Below, piece after piece: positions 50,501 through 62,500 of a DNA stretch of 64,000 nt. The first letter of the stretch is position 1. Each line of letters opens with the position of its first letter. Below the pieces are notes generated by a model. The model saw only the letters and a list, made by a program, of their open reading frames with translations, searched no databases and was not told the origin of the DNA. The translations under genes were made by a program, and so were the position numbers. This DNA is from Tenrec ecaudatus (lineage: Eukaryota; Chordata; Mammalia; Afrosoricida; Tenrecidae), in the NCBI RefSeq assembly GCF_050624435.1, contig NC_134530.1, positions 142,950,721 to 143,014,720 on the forward strand, written 5' to 3'.

Positions 50501-53500
50501 GAGTGAAGAGCAGGTAAACTTCTTTGTTGTCCCAATCTTTCTTATGAATCACAAAAAGAATAATATGTACACATTTTAATCAAGTTTCACCCTAGTCAAG
50601 AATTGTGACTATAAATTCATGCGTTTTCTATTGGACTGTACTTGTCTCGACTCACGTTCTCTTTCATTATGATTATTTTCTTCTTTCTTTTTTCCAGCAA
50701 GTTGTCCATCTGAACTTAGCCGAAGACTGCATGGGTAAATTCAAGCCTAATATAGAAAAACTATGCAAAACTGAGCAGGTGTGTACAGAGTCAGAAACAC
50801 CTGGGTTCCTGATAGATTTCTAGAATGAACTTTGTAAGTGCAAACAATTCTTTGCATGACACAGTAGTTAATCTCAGAGGGCCATCCACCTGGCAAGTAG
50901 TAAATATATCATTTCCCACTGACCTGTGCAGGTCTTACATCTCTAAATTCCAAGTTACCTAAAGACTGGGTGGATGAGAGCTCTATTTGATTTGATTGAG
51001 CACACTCACACAGACACCTAACGAAGTATTGCTGATTATTTATCAAAGGGAAACACTAACAGGAACAGTTTGAGGCAAACTCATTCCCTCTAACCCCCAT
51101 AAGCACCCCACTTAGCATTGTAGCAAAGGATCAAAGGGACCTGGTCACCCTTCCCAAGCTACCGTTGTCCATTCTGTGTCACTGGCAGACCCAGGATGGA
51201 GCGAGTGTCAGTAGGTGGCTGTATCTCCTAACAGGTGTGTCACCAGCTCAGGTTAGGTGGGTGTGGCCCTGCTGGGTCACTCTGTCTCCGTGGCTTCTGT
51301 GGGCTGGCTTTAGCTCCCTGTGTTTGTTGGTTCATCTCTCAGCCAGCAGCCTTAGGACAACCTGGACTCGTGCCAGGACTAGACGGCATTGCAATGGCTC
51401 TCAAAGCAAAACTTTTATGGCAACCCCTGTGTACTGTATGTCCAAACCTCTATAGGCCTTCTCTTAAAGTCACTTCAAGACAGGCATCCTGCAGACCCTC
51501 TTCGCATAGGCCTCCCCGTGGCCTGCGTGTTACAGCTATCAGCACAGATGGGACATGAGTCCTGCCCAAAGGCAGGCTAGCTTAGCCCCAGTGTTCCCAT
51601 TTGCTCTGCTGCTTCCCCTTATGGGGCTTCTAGCTCTGTTGCTGGCTTTCCTCCCAGAGGCCCAGCTCCACTGGCAATCTTCTACCCAGATGTACCTTAC
51701 TTTAAGCTGTGGGCCAACTCGCCCACTACCACTGCCGCGACTGCTCTACCTCTGGCCCCTTCTGGACCTATTCTGTGTTGTCACACAGTGTTTCAGGCCA
51801 GCATTACTCGCCCTTTATCTGAATCTAGGAGGCTCTCAGGACGGGGACCCTGGTGCAAAGGGTTCTCTCGAGTCTCTTCAATCAGGAAGTCGTCAAATCT
51901 CTACTAATTTGATTACTTATGCCCAGTCGGGGCTTCAAAAACTTTGTGGAATAAGGCATTCTCTTTTCATTGGTATTTTTCCATGACTTTTTTAAAGTGC
52001 GCACATAAAGACAAGTTCCGTGTAAATTTCAGAGTGTGACTTTCCTAAACTGACCAATCCCTTAGACAGATATAAAGGGACAAGTCCTCTTGGGTGAATT
52101 GCAAGTTACTTATGCAGTTAACAAACCCTCGAAGCCTTGCAACTGTGCCACTGATGCAAATAACAAACCAACAAACCAACCAATCCTTACAAAACCAGGT
52201 AGCAAGCCAACAGTCCTTTCAAACGGTTAACTTGGATAGCAAACTGACCGATTCTCAGGCAGATTGCAGCCAGATCAGCCATGTGAGAGAGTTATAAATC
52301 CAGGGTCAAAAGGCCACCTGAAAGCAAGCCTTGACACTGAACCCACGACTATTAGCAAGGAGCTCTCCAGATCAGAGTAAGCACACGTTGTCATCTGCAA
52401 GTTTCTGGTGGACAGGGTGATGGAAGTTTGTCCAGCATCAGCTGGGGTAGCACTGTTGATTTGAGGTGGCCCCTTCAGAGCGCGACGTAGGCACGTTTTG
52501 CTGTGGCTGGTTTAGACCAGTGCTGGCTACCAGAAGCTCAGTGCACGGCACTTGTAATGGAGCATTTTCCAGGTTCCCATTCGTAGCAACCCCTATCGAC
52601 AGAACTCAGCACGGCCCAGGCCTGCACCCCCCTCACACTGTTGCTGGGTTGGAGCTCATTCTGCAGCCCGTCAGTCCACCTCCTTGCAGGTCTTCTTTCT
52701 CGCGACCCTCCCCTCTCCTGCGTGTCGGCCTTCTCCAGGGACGGGCCCCTCAGGGACAGGCGCAGCCTCGGCAGCCTCCTCACTGAGGCGCGTCCCCCTG
52801 CGCTTCCTCCAGGCAGTGTTCCCCCTGCAGGTACCCATTCTTTCTGGTGGGCACAATAAAAAAGTGAACAGAAAGAAATGCGATTCCTTTTATAATAGAT
52901 TTTATTTTCAGTTCATCTGAAATATTATCAATTCAACAGGTAGTCAACATAACTTTTTAAATGATATATCTTACTCTTGTTTTTTTTCATGCCAAGTCTT
53001 CAAAATCTTATATATTCACACTTATAAACTTATTACCACTGAGTCCCATTCCGACTCAGAGTGACTTATTGGACAGAATAGAGCTGCCCCGTAAGGTTTC
53101 TAAGGCCTAAATCTGTATGAAAATAGACTGCTACATCTGTCTCCTACAAAGTGGCTGGTAGGCTTAAACTGAGGACCTTTTGGTTAGCGGCTGAGCACTT
53201 CACCATTGGGCCACCCGGCTCCTTATTTACACTTAAGGACATCTTAAAGTAGTCGCATTGCAAGTGCTCAGTAGCCACACGTGCTAGTGCCCTGTCTACA
53301 ACCCCCTCCACCCCCAGCCGAGCTATTGAGGGGTGCTGCCCAAGACCCCAAAGAGGACTGACTGTATGGAACAGATTAAAGATTTTCTCTGATTTGTTTT
53401 TATCTTTTGCTCTTTTTGAAGTCAGTAGTTTACAAATCATGCTCACCTTTTCCTGTGAAATGTCAGTGGTGTTCCATTAAAGTTTGGCAAGATTTAACAA

Positions 53501-56500
53501 TCCTTCTAAATTTATTTTCCTGAAGGACTTGGCACTTGGAACTGATGCAGAAGGACAGAAGGTGAAAGATTCTATGCGAGTCCTCCTTCCAGTTCTGCTC
53601 AACAAAAACCACGATAATTATGACAAAATAAGAGCAATTCTACTCTATATCTTCGGCATTAATGGTAATCGAGATTTTGTTTAATCATGAATGTATTAAC
53701 AGACTCAGCTCTAAAACAAAGTGTTAAAAAGTAGTTGCTGTTAATCACCAGAGACACTTGGTTGAACTGGGGAAAAGGAAGCGTCTGACCCTAAAAGGCT
53801 TCCTTCCTCTAAACCCTGGGATGCGCGCAGAGCCGCTCGGGTCGTGCCCTCACCTTGTTTCACTGTCTAAGGAACGACGGAGGAGAACCTGGACAGGCTG
53901 GTCCAGAACGTGAAGATAGAAAACGAGAGTGACATGATCCGTAACTGGAGTTACCTTGGTGTTCCCATTGTGCCCCAAGTAAGAGTCTCGCGTGTGTACA
54001 TGCTGACGTTCATCTACATGTTGACACGTGCGTGTGCTGGTTTTCCTTCCCGGTAATAATCCATAAAGACAGCCGTCTTTGTGTCACTTTAAATTTTAAT
54101 TATTAAGTAACATTTTGTTTTATTGAATTTTCCATCTGCAATGTAGACTTACATGCTTTTCGTGTGAGGGTACATTTTACAGCTTCTATTGTAATTCACT
54201 ATGATTTCTATGATTCATTTCTAGTGATGATCAGATTTAACATTTATTTTTAATGTAGCACAGAAGATAACTTTGTGTTCTCTTGCGTAACAAATTTTAG
54301 TTTCAAAGTCAGATTTTGAAAGGACTTTTTTTTTTCCTAAATCATTTTATTAGGGGCACCTACAACTCTTACCACAATCCATACATCCATCCATTGTGTC
54401 AAGCACATTTGTACATGTGTTGCCATCATCATTCTCAAAACATTTGCTTTCTACTTGAGCCCTTGGTATCAGCTCCTCATTCCAGCCCCCTCACTCTCCC
54501 CTCCCTCACAAACCCTTGATAATTTATAAATTATTATTATTTTGTCATGTCTTACACTGTCTGATGTCTCCCCTCACCCACTTTCCTGTTGTCTGTCCCC
54601 CAGGGAGGGGGTTGTATGTAGATCCTTGTGATCCGTTCCCTCTTTCTCCTGCGACCTTACCCTTACCCTCCTGGTATAGCCACTCTCATTATTGATCCTG
54701 AGGGGTGTAGCTGTCCTGGATTCCCTGTTTCCAGCTCTTATCTGCGCCTGTGTACATCCTCTGATCTAGCTGGATTTGTAAGGTATAATTGGGATCATGA
54801 TAGTGTGGGGGATGGTGGAGCATTTAAGAACTAGAGGAAAGTTGTATGTTTCATTGTTGCTACACTGCACCCTGACTGACTGGTCTCCTCCCCACGACTA
54901 TTCTGTAAGGGGATGTCCAGTTGCCTACAGATGGGCTTTGGGTCCCCACTCCGCACTCCCCCTCATTCACAATGATAGGATTTTTTGAATCTCACTCTTT
55001 CCCATCAAGTTGTGTAGCACTTTGAGTAAAGCTATTTCTGATACTATTATCAATGTTAGCATTAAAACACAAAATGCTATTCGGTGTGGTTATGTAACCA
55101 AACTATTCTGTATTTTTAAATTAGGCCTTTCCTCACTCTTAAGTTTAAAACAGCAGAGCATGCGCTACAATTAACCATTTGCATTAGGAGCGTCCTAAGA
55201 GCCCGTCGCTGAGTGAAAGCGCTGCTTTTCAAGCTTCCCCTCCTCGTTTCAGTCACAGCAGGTGAGACCACAAAGAAAGGACCGCTCTGCAGAAGAGACT
55301 TTCCAGCTCTCTCGATGGACACCCTTGATGAAAGATATTATGGAGGTAAAATGAGTGGATAATCTTCTGCCCCCAGTGCCCACTGGGACGGGGGCTTAAC
55401 CTTGTGTGCTACTGAACAGTGTGAACATCGTTGACGGGCGGGATTTCCTGCAGTTGTAGGAGGGCTCCCAGAAGAAGGCCATACTCGTCGCACGGGAGGA
55501 GAGGAACATCTTAAAGAGTCTGTGCGTTAAGACCGAAAATAAACTCACCCCGCTTAAACAAAGATCAAATCAAAAGCACTGCTATAATTTTAGATTACTA
55601 TGTGTAGCATCGGCAAAAAAATGTATTTGAATGAAAGTGACATTTTTACGTGTCCCGCTACTAGAGATGGTTAGATTCCTGTACGCTCAGACAGGTGTTT
55701 GTTGTTGAATCAGCGCCTCAGAGGCCATAGCTGACCTCCTATGACTACACAAAGCCCTCACCAGCCCAAGCCAGACTGCCAGTCGACAGAAGGCAGGCAC
55801 CCTTCCACCCCGTCCTTCTTTTACGCTATGCTGACACCAACCGTTCCTCACACAGCACTTTGCTGGGGTCGGTCACTTGTTGCCATGGCCACACAGAAGT
55901 CACCGAAACACTGGCAGTTAAGGGACTGTATTGGGGAAGTCAACAGGTTAACCCAAATCAGGATCAGTAACAGGGAGGATGCGGTCATTGGCGTCCAGCA
56001 ACGCCTCTTCTCGGTCAGCAGCCAGGCAGGCCACTGCCTGTGGGCTTCAGACTCTCGATCACATGCCCCGTGGCCTCTGCCTCCACGGGCCAGGAAGCCC
56101 ACTTCCTGCTCCACCTCACAGTCGCGTCGTCTCTGCCGCGCCTCGATTCTGTCTCAGTCTCCTTGCCTCGGCCTCTGGTCTCAGTGTGGCATGCGTCTGT
56201 CTGCTGTCTCTGCCACTTCAAGCCTGGGACGCCCAGCGTGCTCTGGTGGTGACTCTGCCTTGGTGACCCTTCGTCCTGGGAGTTCTCGCTGTTCCTGCTT
56301 CTGAGATGGCTCTCTCTCTGTAGCCAGGCGCGTGGCAGCTACAACTGACCGGTCCCTCAGTTAGTGTTTCACGCACTGTTGCCATGGCCCCACGCAATCC
56401 CTTGGTAGGAGTTGCAGACACAGGGATGGAGGAGCCACATTGAGAAATGTCACCTCCCCACAGTGGTTAAATGTAAGCCTGGCCATACCATTTGCCATTA

Positions 56501-59500
56501 AATCCAACAGATGGTTGACACGGCTAGAACCAGTGCTTTCAGACAACAATACTCAGTTTTTAGGCGAAGGGAGTGATAATGACCTCAGGCTATTTCACCT
56601 CATAGAGAACAGCAAATATCCATTTACAAAATGAACAAATAAAGCTTATATTCTGAGCTCAGCAAAATCATGATGCTGATATTCAGTCAAAATATTCAAG
56701 CTTTAGTTCCATTTTCTTTTCCCTTAAACACCAATTTCTACTTTCCTTTAGAGAAAACCATGCACAATTTGTTACTCTGATTTTTTTCTCTGCTTTGGTT
56801 GGCTAAATGAATACTATTCTGACATGCAGAATTATAGATTTTTAAAATGTAAAGAATTTAGACTCTGTTTTCCACCACCTAAGATATGTTTACTTTTCCT
56901 ACATTAAGGTAGAAGTAGTTTTTCTTGGCTAGTATTTTTAAATAAGAATTGACTTTTTTTAACCTGTTAATAGGATTTGTCTGCCATTCTCAGAAAATCT
57001 GCATTTGGTTCAGTGGAAACTTAGGACTTCAGGATTTCTCTTAAATGTTATTTCTTTCTGTGGTCTCCCTGAAATATTACTGAGTCACTTATTAATACCA
57101 TTTGTTAAGGCCATTTGGACCATCATGCTGTAGAGCCATGATCTTTTAAGTTATACACCCCCAACACTAAAAATTAGAGCATGAACTTGTAGTATATGAC
57201 AGTTATTTATAAATTATGCAAAGGAGCTTCAAAAAGTTGATGGAATTGGAAGATAATATATTTTTACTTTCAAAGTTCATTACTATACAATAAAATGTCA
57301 TAATCTATGTATAATACTTATTCATGTATATTTCTATTCATATACATTTTTAGAAAAATGAAAATTTTCAGATGCAAAAGAAAATTCCGCGCATCCCTTA
57401 GGTGGTCTTCCATATTTCCAGACCAGGTGTATATATGCTATGTGGAGCCCACTGCTTACAGGCGCCCCGGCCTGGACTCCAAGTTGCCTAAGAGTTATGC
57501 CAGGGCGACCATGTATTCGGAAATCCCGCCCCCTTTGTGGTCAGAGACCTGATGGTGAGCCTAGAGTCCTGCCCATAGCAGGGCCGTGGCCCACCAAAGG
57601 CATGCATGCAGGCATGCAGTAGAGACTGCTTTCGTAAGTCGATGATTACATTAATTTGGGGAGCCAGTAAGATTTGTGAGCTGCAAATTGAGGACTGAGC
57701 TTTTGTTGGACATGTATATCTCCTCTGCCCCAAAGGGAAACAGAAGCTTTAACCTTTTGTGAAACAAACAGAAGAAAGTGTTATCGAATTTACAGCATTT
57801 TCTTTTTCTCTTTTTTAAAAATCATTTTATTGGGGGCTCTTACAGCTCTTACCACAATCCATTCATCCATCCATTGTGTCAAACACTTTGTACATATGTT
57901 TCCATCATTTCAAAACATTTTCTTTCTACTTGAGCCCTTGGTAGCAGCTCATTTTTCTCACTCCCCCATGAACCCTTGATAATTTATCTCTCTCTTTTTT
58001 TTTTTAATGTCTCCCTTCACCCACTTTTCTGTTGTCCATCCCACTGGGAGGGGGTTATAGGTAGATCATTGTGATCAGTTCCCTTTTCTCCCCCGACTTT
58101 CCCCTTACCCCCCTGGTGTCAAGCGCATATGTACATTTGTTGCCATCATCATTCTCAAAACATTTGCCTTCCACTTGAGCCCTTAATATCAGCTGCTCCT
58201 TTTCCTCCTCCCTCCCCACTCCCCCACCTCATGAACCCTTCATCATTCATAAATTATTATTTTGTCATATTTTACACTGTCCGACGTCCCCCCCTTCCCT
58301 CTTCTCTGCTGTCCATCCCCCAGGGAAGAGGCTATGTGTAGATTCTTGTAATCAGTTCCCCTTTCTATCCCACATTCCCTCCACCCTCCAGGCATTGCCA
58401 CTCTCACCACTAGCCCTGGAGGAGTCATCTGTCCTGGATTTCCTGTGTTTCCAGTTGCTATCTGTACCAATGTACATCCTCTGGTCTAGTCAGATTTGTA
58501 ACGTAGAATTGGGATCATGATAGTGGGGGTAGGGAAGTATTTAAGAACTAGAGGAAAGTTATATGTTTCATCGTTGCTACCCTGCACACTGACTGGCTCA
58601 TCTCCTCCCCCACAACCCTTCAGTAAGGGGGGTCCGGTTGGCTGCCGATGGGCTTTGAGTCTCCACTCTGCACTCACACCTTTACAATGATACGATTTTT
58701 TGTTCCTTGATGCTTGATACCTGGTCTCTTCAACAGCTCGTGGTCACACAAGCTGGTGTGTTTCTTCCATGTGGGCTTTGTTGCTTCTGAACTAGATGGC
58801 CACTTGTTTATCTTTGAGCCTCCAAGACCCCAGACACTATATCTTTTGATAGCCGGGAACCATCAGCTTTCTTCACCACATTTGCTTATACACACATTTG
58901 TCTTCATTGATCGTATCAGGAAGGTGGGCACCCACTGATATGATTTTTAGTTCTTTGATGTCTGATAACTGGTCCCTTCTACACCTCATGGTCAGACAGG
59001 CTGGTGTGCTTCTTCCATATGGGCTTTGTTGCTTCTGAGCTAGATGGCCGCTTGTTCACCTTCAAGCCTTCAGGACCCCAGATGCTGTATCTTTTGATAA
59101 CCTGGCACCATCAGCTTTCTTCACCACATTTGCTTATGCACCCATTATGTCTTCAGCAATGGTGTGGGGAAGGTTAGCATCACAGAATGCCGGGTTATTG
59201 GAACAAAGTATTCTTGCATTGAGGGAGTACTTGAGTAGAGGCCCAATGTCCATCTGCTTCCTTAATACTTAACATGTAAATATATGTACATAGATCTATT
59301 TTCCTGTCATTATATAAATATATTTACATGTGTACACACCTGTATTTAGGCCTCTATAAATATCCTTTGCCTCCTAGTTCCTTCCTCTATTTCCTTTGAC
59401 TTTCCTCTTGTCCCACTATCATGTTCAGCCTTCATTTGGATTGCAGTCATTCCTCTCAGCTGCATTGCCCTTGCTCAAGCCCCACCAGGCATCCTACGCC

Positions 59501-62500
59501 CTTCTTGCCATCGATTTTAGGTCACTTGTTGTTCCCTTGCACAACATTTTCTAAATGGTGTCAACTCTTTCTTCCCTAGGATGCCATCGATAACAGGTTA
59601 GAGTCAAGAGAGTGGCCATATTGCTCACAGTGCCCAGCAGTTTGGAATGGCTCCGGAGCAGTGAGGTAAACGTTATAAACAGTCAGTGAAATTCTCAGTA
59701 CAATATTGCAGACTAATTACTTAACTGGAACTGTTTTATTTGGTAACCCTCTTTGAAGCATGTTCATTTCAGAGTTGTTTTTTAACAGCAACCTGCTCTA
59801 AATGAGTCCTTGTAAGCAATATAAAGATACACATAGTTATAAAAGTTATTTTCTTTAAAGTAAATCACAGGATTCCTCCTCTCATTTTCCCCCTGTGTTA
59901 GCATCGTGCTTTGATAACTTTGGGGGGATGGAGTATTTGAAACATGAGGACAGATGAGGATGTTACCATGTATGTCCCTATGCACGATGCCCGCGGTATC
60001 AAATGTATTCTGAATGCAGTTCAGGCCTCCTGATGTCCCGTTGATTTTAGTGTTTTCTTTGTCTTCCTGATCCTGAGTTTTGTGCTTATTATTCACTTAC
60101 ATGTCTTTCTGCTGCTTCTGCATATAAGTGTAGAGATGTGCACTGTAAGATTTGTACTGTATGGTGTGGAGATGTGTACCGTAAGATTTCTCTGCCTCCT
60201 TGGCTTTCAGCAGTACATTACTCCCCACTCACTTTTGCACCCCCTTCTTGGTGGGCTCAGGGAGCCTCTTTCTGAAATATGCCCTTTGGACACCCTTCAG
60301 TGACAGCCTTGGATGCTGAAGGCTGTGTCGTCTTGTTTGTCTGAAAATACTTCACAACATGCTTCCGTTTGCCCTACTCCTAGATGACTCTTTTAGCCAG
60401 CTATGGCTTCTGAGACTCACACTTATTTTCACTTACACTTTGATGTGCTTCCCTGCTTGTGCTAAGGTGCTATTTCGTTTTTGGAAAGATGTGGGTGTAG
60501 GCACACACATACATACTTATTAGGTAGCTTGCCTTTTCTCTGGTGGCATTTAGTCTTTGCTGTTCTAAAATTCCCTTATCCCTCTGTGATATCTATGTAA
60601 GAATTTACTTCTGTTTCTTTTCCTTGTGACTCATTTTACTTCATAATACCTAATACAGTCGGCTTCCCATATCTGCTGGTTCCACATTCATGAATTCAAC
60701 CAGTGTGGATCGAAAATATTCTGGGTGGGGTAGGAGATGTAAAAGTCAGTTAAGTGCTTTGCATTAAGGTCAGAGCAATCCCTCAAAGGCAACAAGGGAG
60801 GGTGGTGTTTACATTGTATTGAGTACTATAAGTCATCTTGATGGAATTTAAACTACATGGGAGAATGTACATAGGTTATGTGAAAATGCTATGGCATTTT
60901 ATATAAGGAACTTCAACATCTGTGGATTTTGGTATTGGAGGGGCTCCTGGAACTAATCCCCTGTCAATATCATTGGTGTCTTTCAAAAACTCTTCACATA
61001 TTTCCACTTACAAATCTTTTTTTAAAATTATTATTAATAATCTTATTGGGGGTCTCTTACAAAGCTTATAACAATCCATCATTCAATTGTATTAAGCACA
61101 CTTATACATATGTTGCCATCAACATTTCCCAAACATTTTCTATTTGAGCCCTTGGTATCAGCTCAACTCTCAAGTCTTTATTGGAGTTTCTTATTCTATC
61201 TTTAATGTCTCTTCATCTCTCAGGTGTTTTTTGTTGTTGTTCCTTTGACTTTTTATGTTTCATTTTGCAAAGATTTCTTCGTATTGAGTTTTCAGTTTTG
61301 AAAACTTTGAACATGTGTGTCTAATTTGCTACAAGAGGCCTTGAGAAGGCTTGTTGAAAAATGTAATGAAAAGATTAAGAAGACAAACGTTTCCTTCTCA
61401 ACAAAGCCTATCAAATTCAAGACACCTTTGCAAGTACTGCTGCCAGCCATTGCGCCTCTCCCTAAAGAACCGAGGGTCCTGGGGATTTAACCAGGTCGAT
61501 GCAGACTTTTTACATCGTTAACTGAAGAACCCTGGGTGCTCTTTAGAGATTTTTTAAGATTAGGAGCCAGATGTAGGACTGCCTAATGACTTCCATCAAA
61601 CCCTTGCCAATGAGAGAGAGGAGCAGGGGCATTGCTGTGGGGGACTCAGGTGGGGCTTTCCCAGGTGTTTTTCACAGCGGTTCTCAACCTGTGGGGTCAA
61701 ACGACCCTTTCACAGGGGTTTCCCAATTCATAACAGTAGCAAAATTACAGTGATGAAGTAGCAACAAAAATGACTTTATGGCTGGTTGGGGGTCCCCACT
61801 ACGTGAACTGTATGAAAGAGTCGCGGCCTTAGGAAGGTTGAGAACCACTGAGCTAAGGCTTTCGCTAGTTTTCTTAAATCACTCTCATAACAGGTAGCTG
61901 TTACTCTTTGCCCCTCTAGAAGTCAACAGGCAAAATGCTGAGTGTCAAACAAACTGTTGTCGTGACCTTTGCTGCTTTGACTGAGCCCCTTCCACCTCTT
62001 GGTAGCCTTTGCTTTGTCGTCAGGAGCTCGGTTCCACGCGTTGAAAGTTTCTACTGAAAGCTCCGCTCTTGTCTGCAGCGGATGTGGGCCCCACAGTTAG
62101 CACCCACTGAGCATAAAGTTTGCTCACTTTTAATTTTTCAGTCAGAATTATGTGAGTTGAACCAACTTGAAATGCCTGTGCAGTTGGTTGTTGCTTCTAC
62201 TGATAATTGTTGGTTGCCTTCATTTAGGGCGTGGGCAGGATTGTTCCTCTCAGATCAGTGCGGATGGCCTGTTCTGCAGCTGCATCATAACACGGCTCTC
62301 CCTATGAACAGCCATGGGCACACTGCTGATTCCAGGGCGCTGTCCCCACAAACTGTTCTCCCACCCAAGCTTCACCACAAATTTGCTCTCTCTCCTTGCT
62401 TTGGTTTTAGCACAAGTCAGGTTGCTCTGATTGGGACTTTTTCTAATTAATGTCTCAGCCTTCTTAGTTTCTCAAACTAAATCCTGTTCAGACATGGTAT

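Noticed and set aside
51555-51986. 143-codon open frame in intron 13
   Set aside because: Leucine-rich text from a C/T-rich repeat. No homology recognised and no splice sites fitting STXBP3.
55741-56304. 187-codon open frame
   Set aside because: Lies in an LTR-like repeat of biased composition. No domain, and no splice or promoter context.
62082-62450. 122-codon open frame in intron 17
   Set aside because: No known domain, and it lies in the middle of an intron. Might be part of an old repeat.
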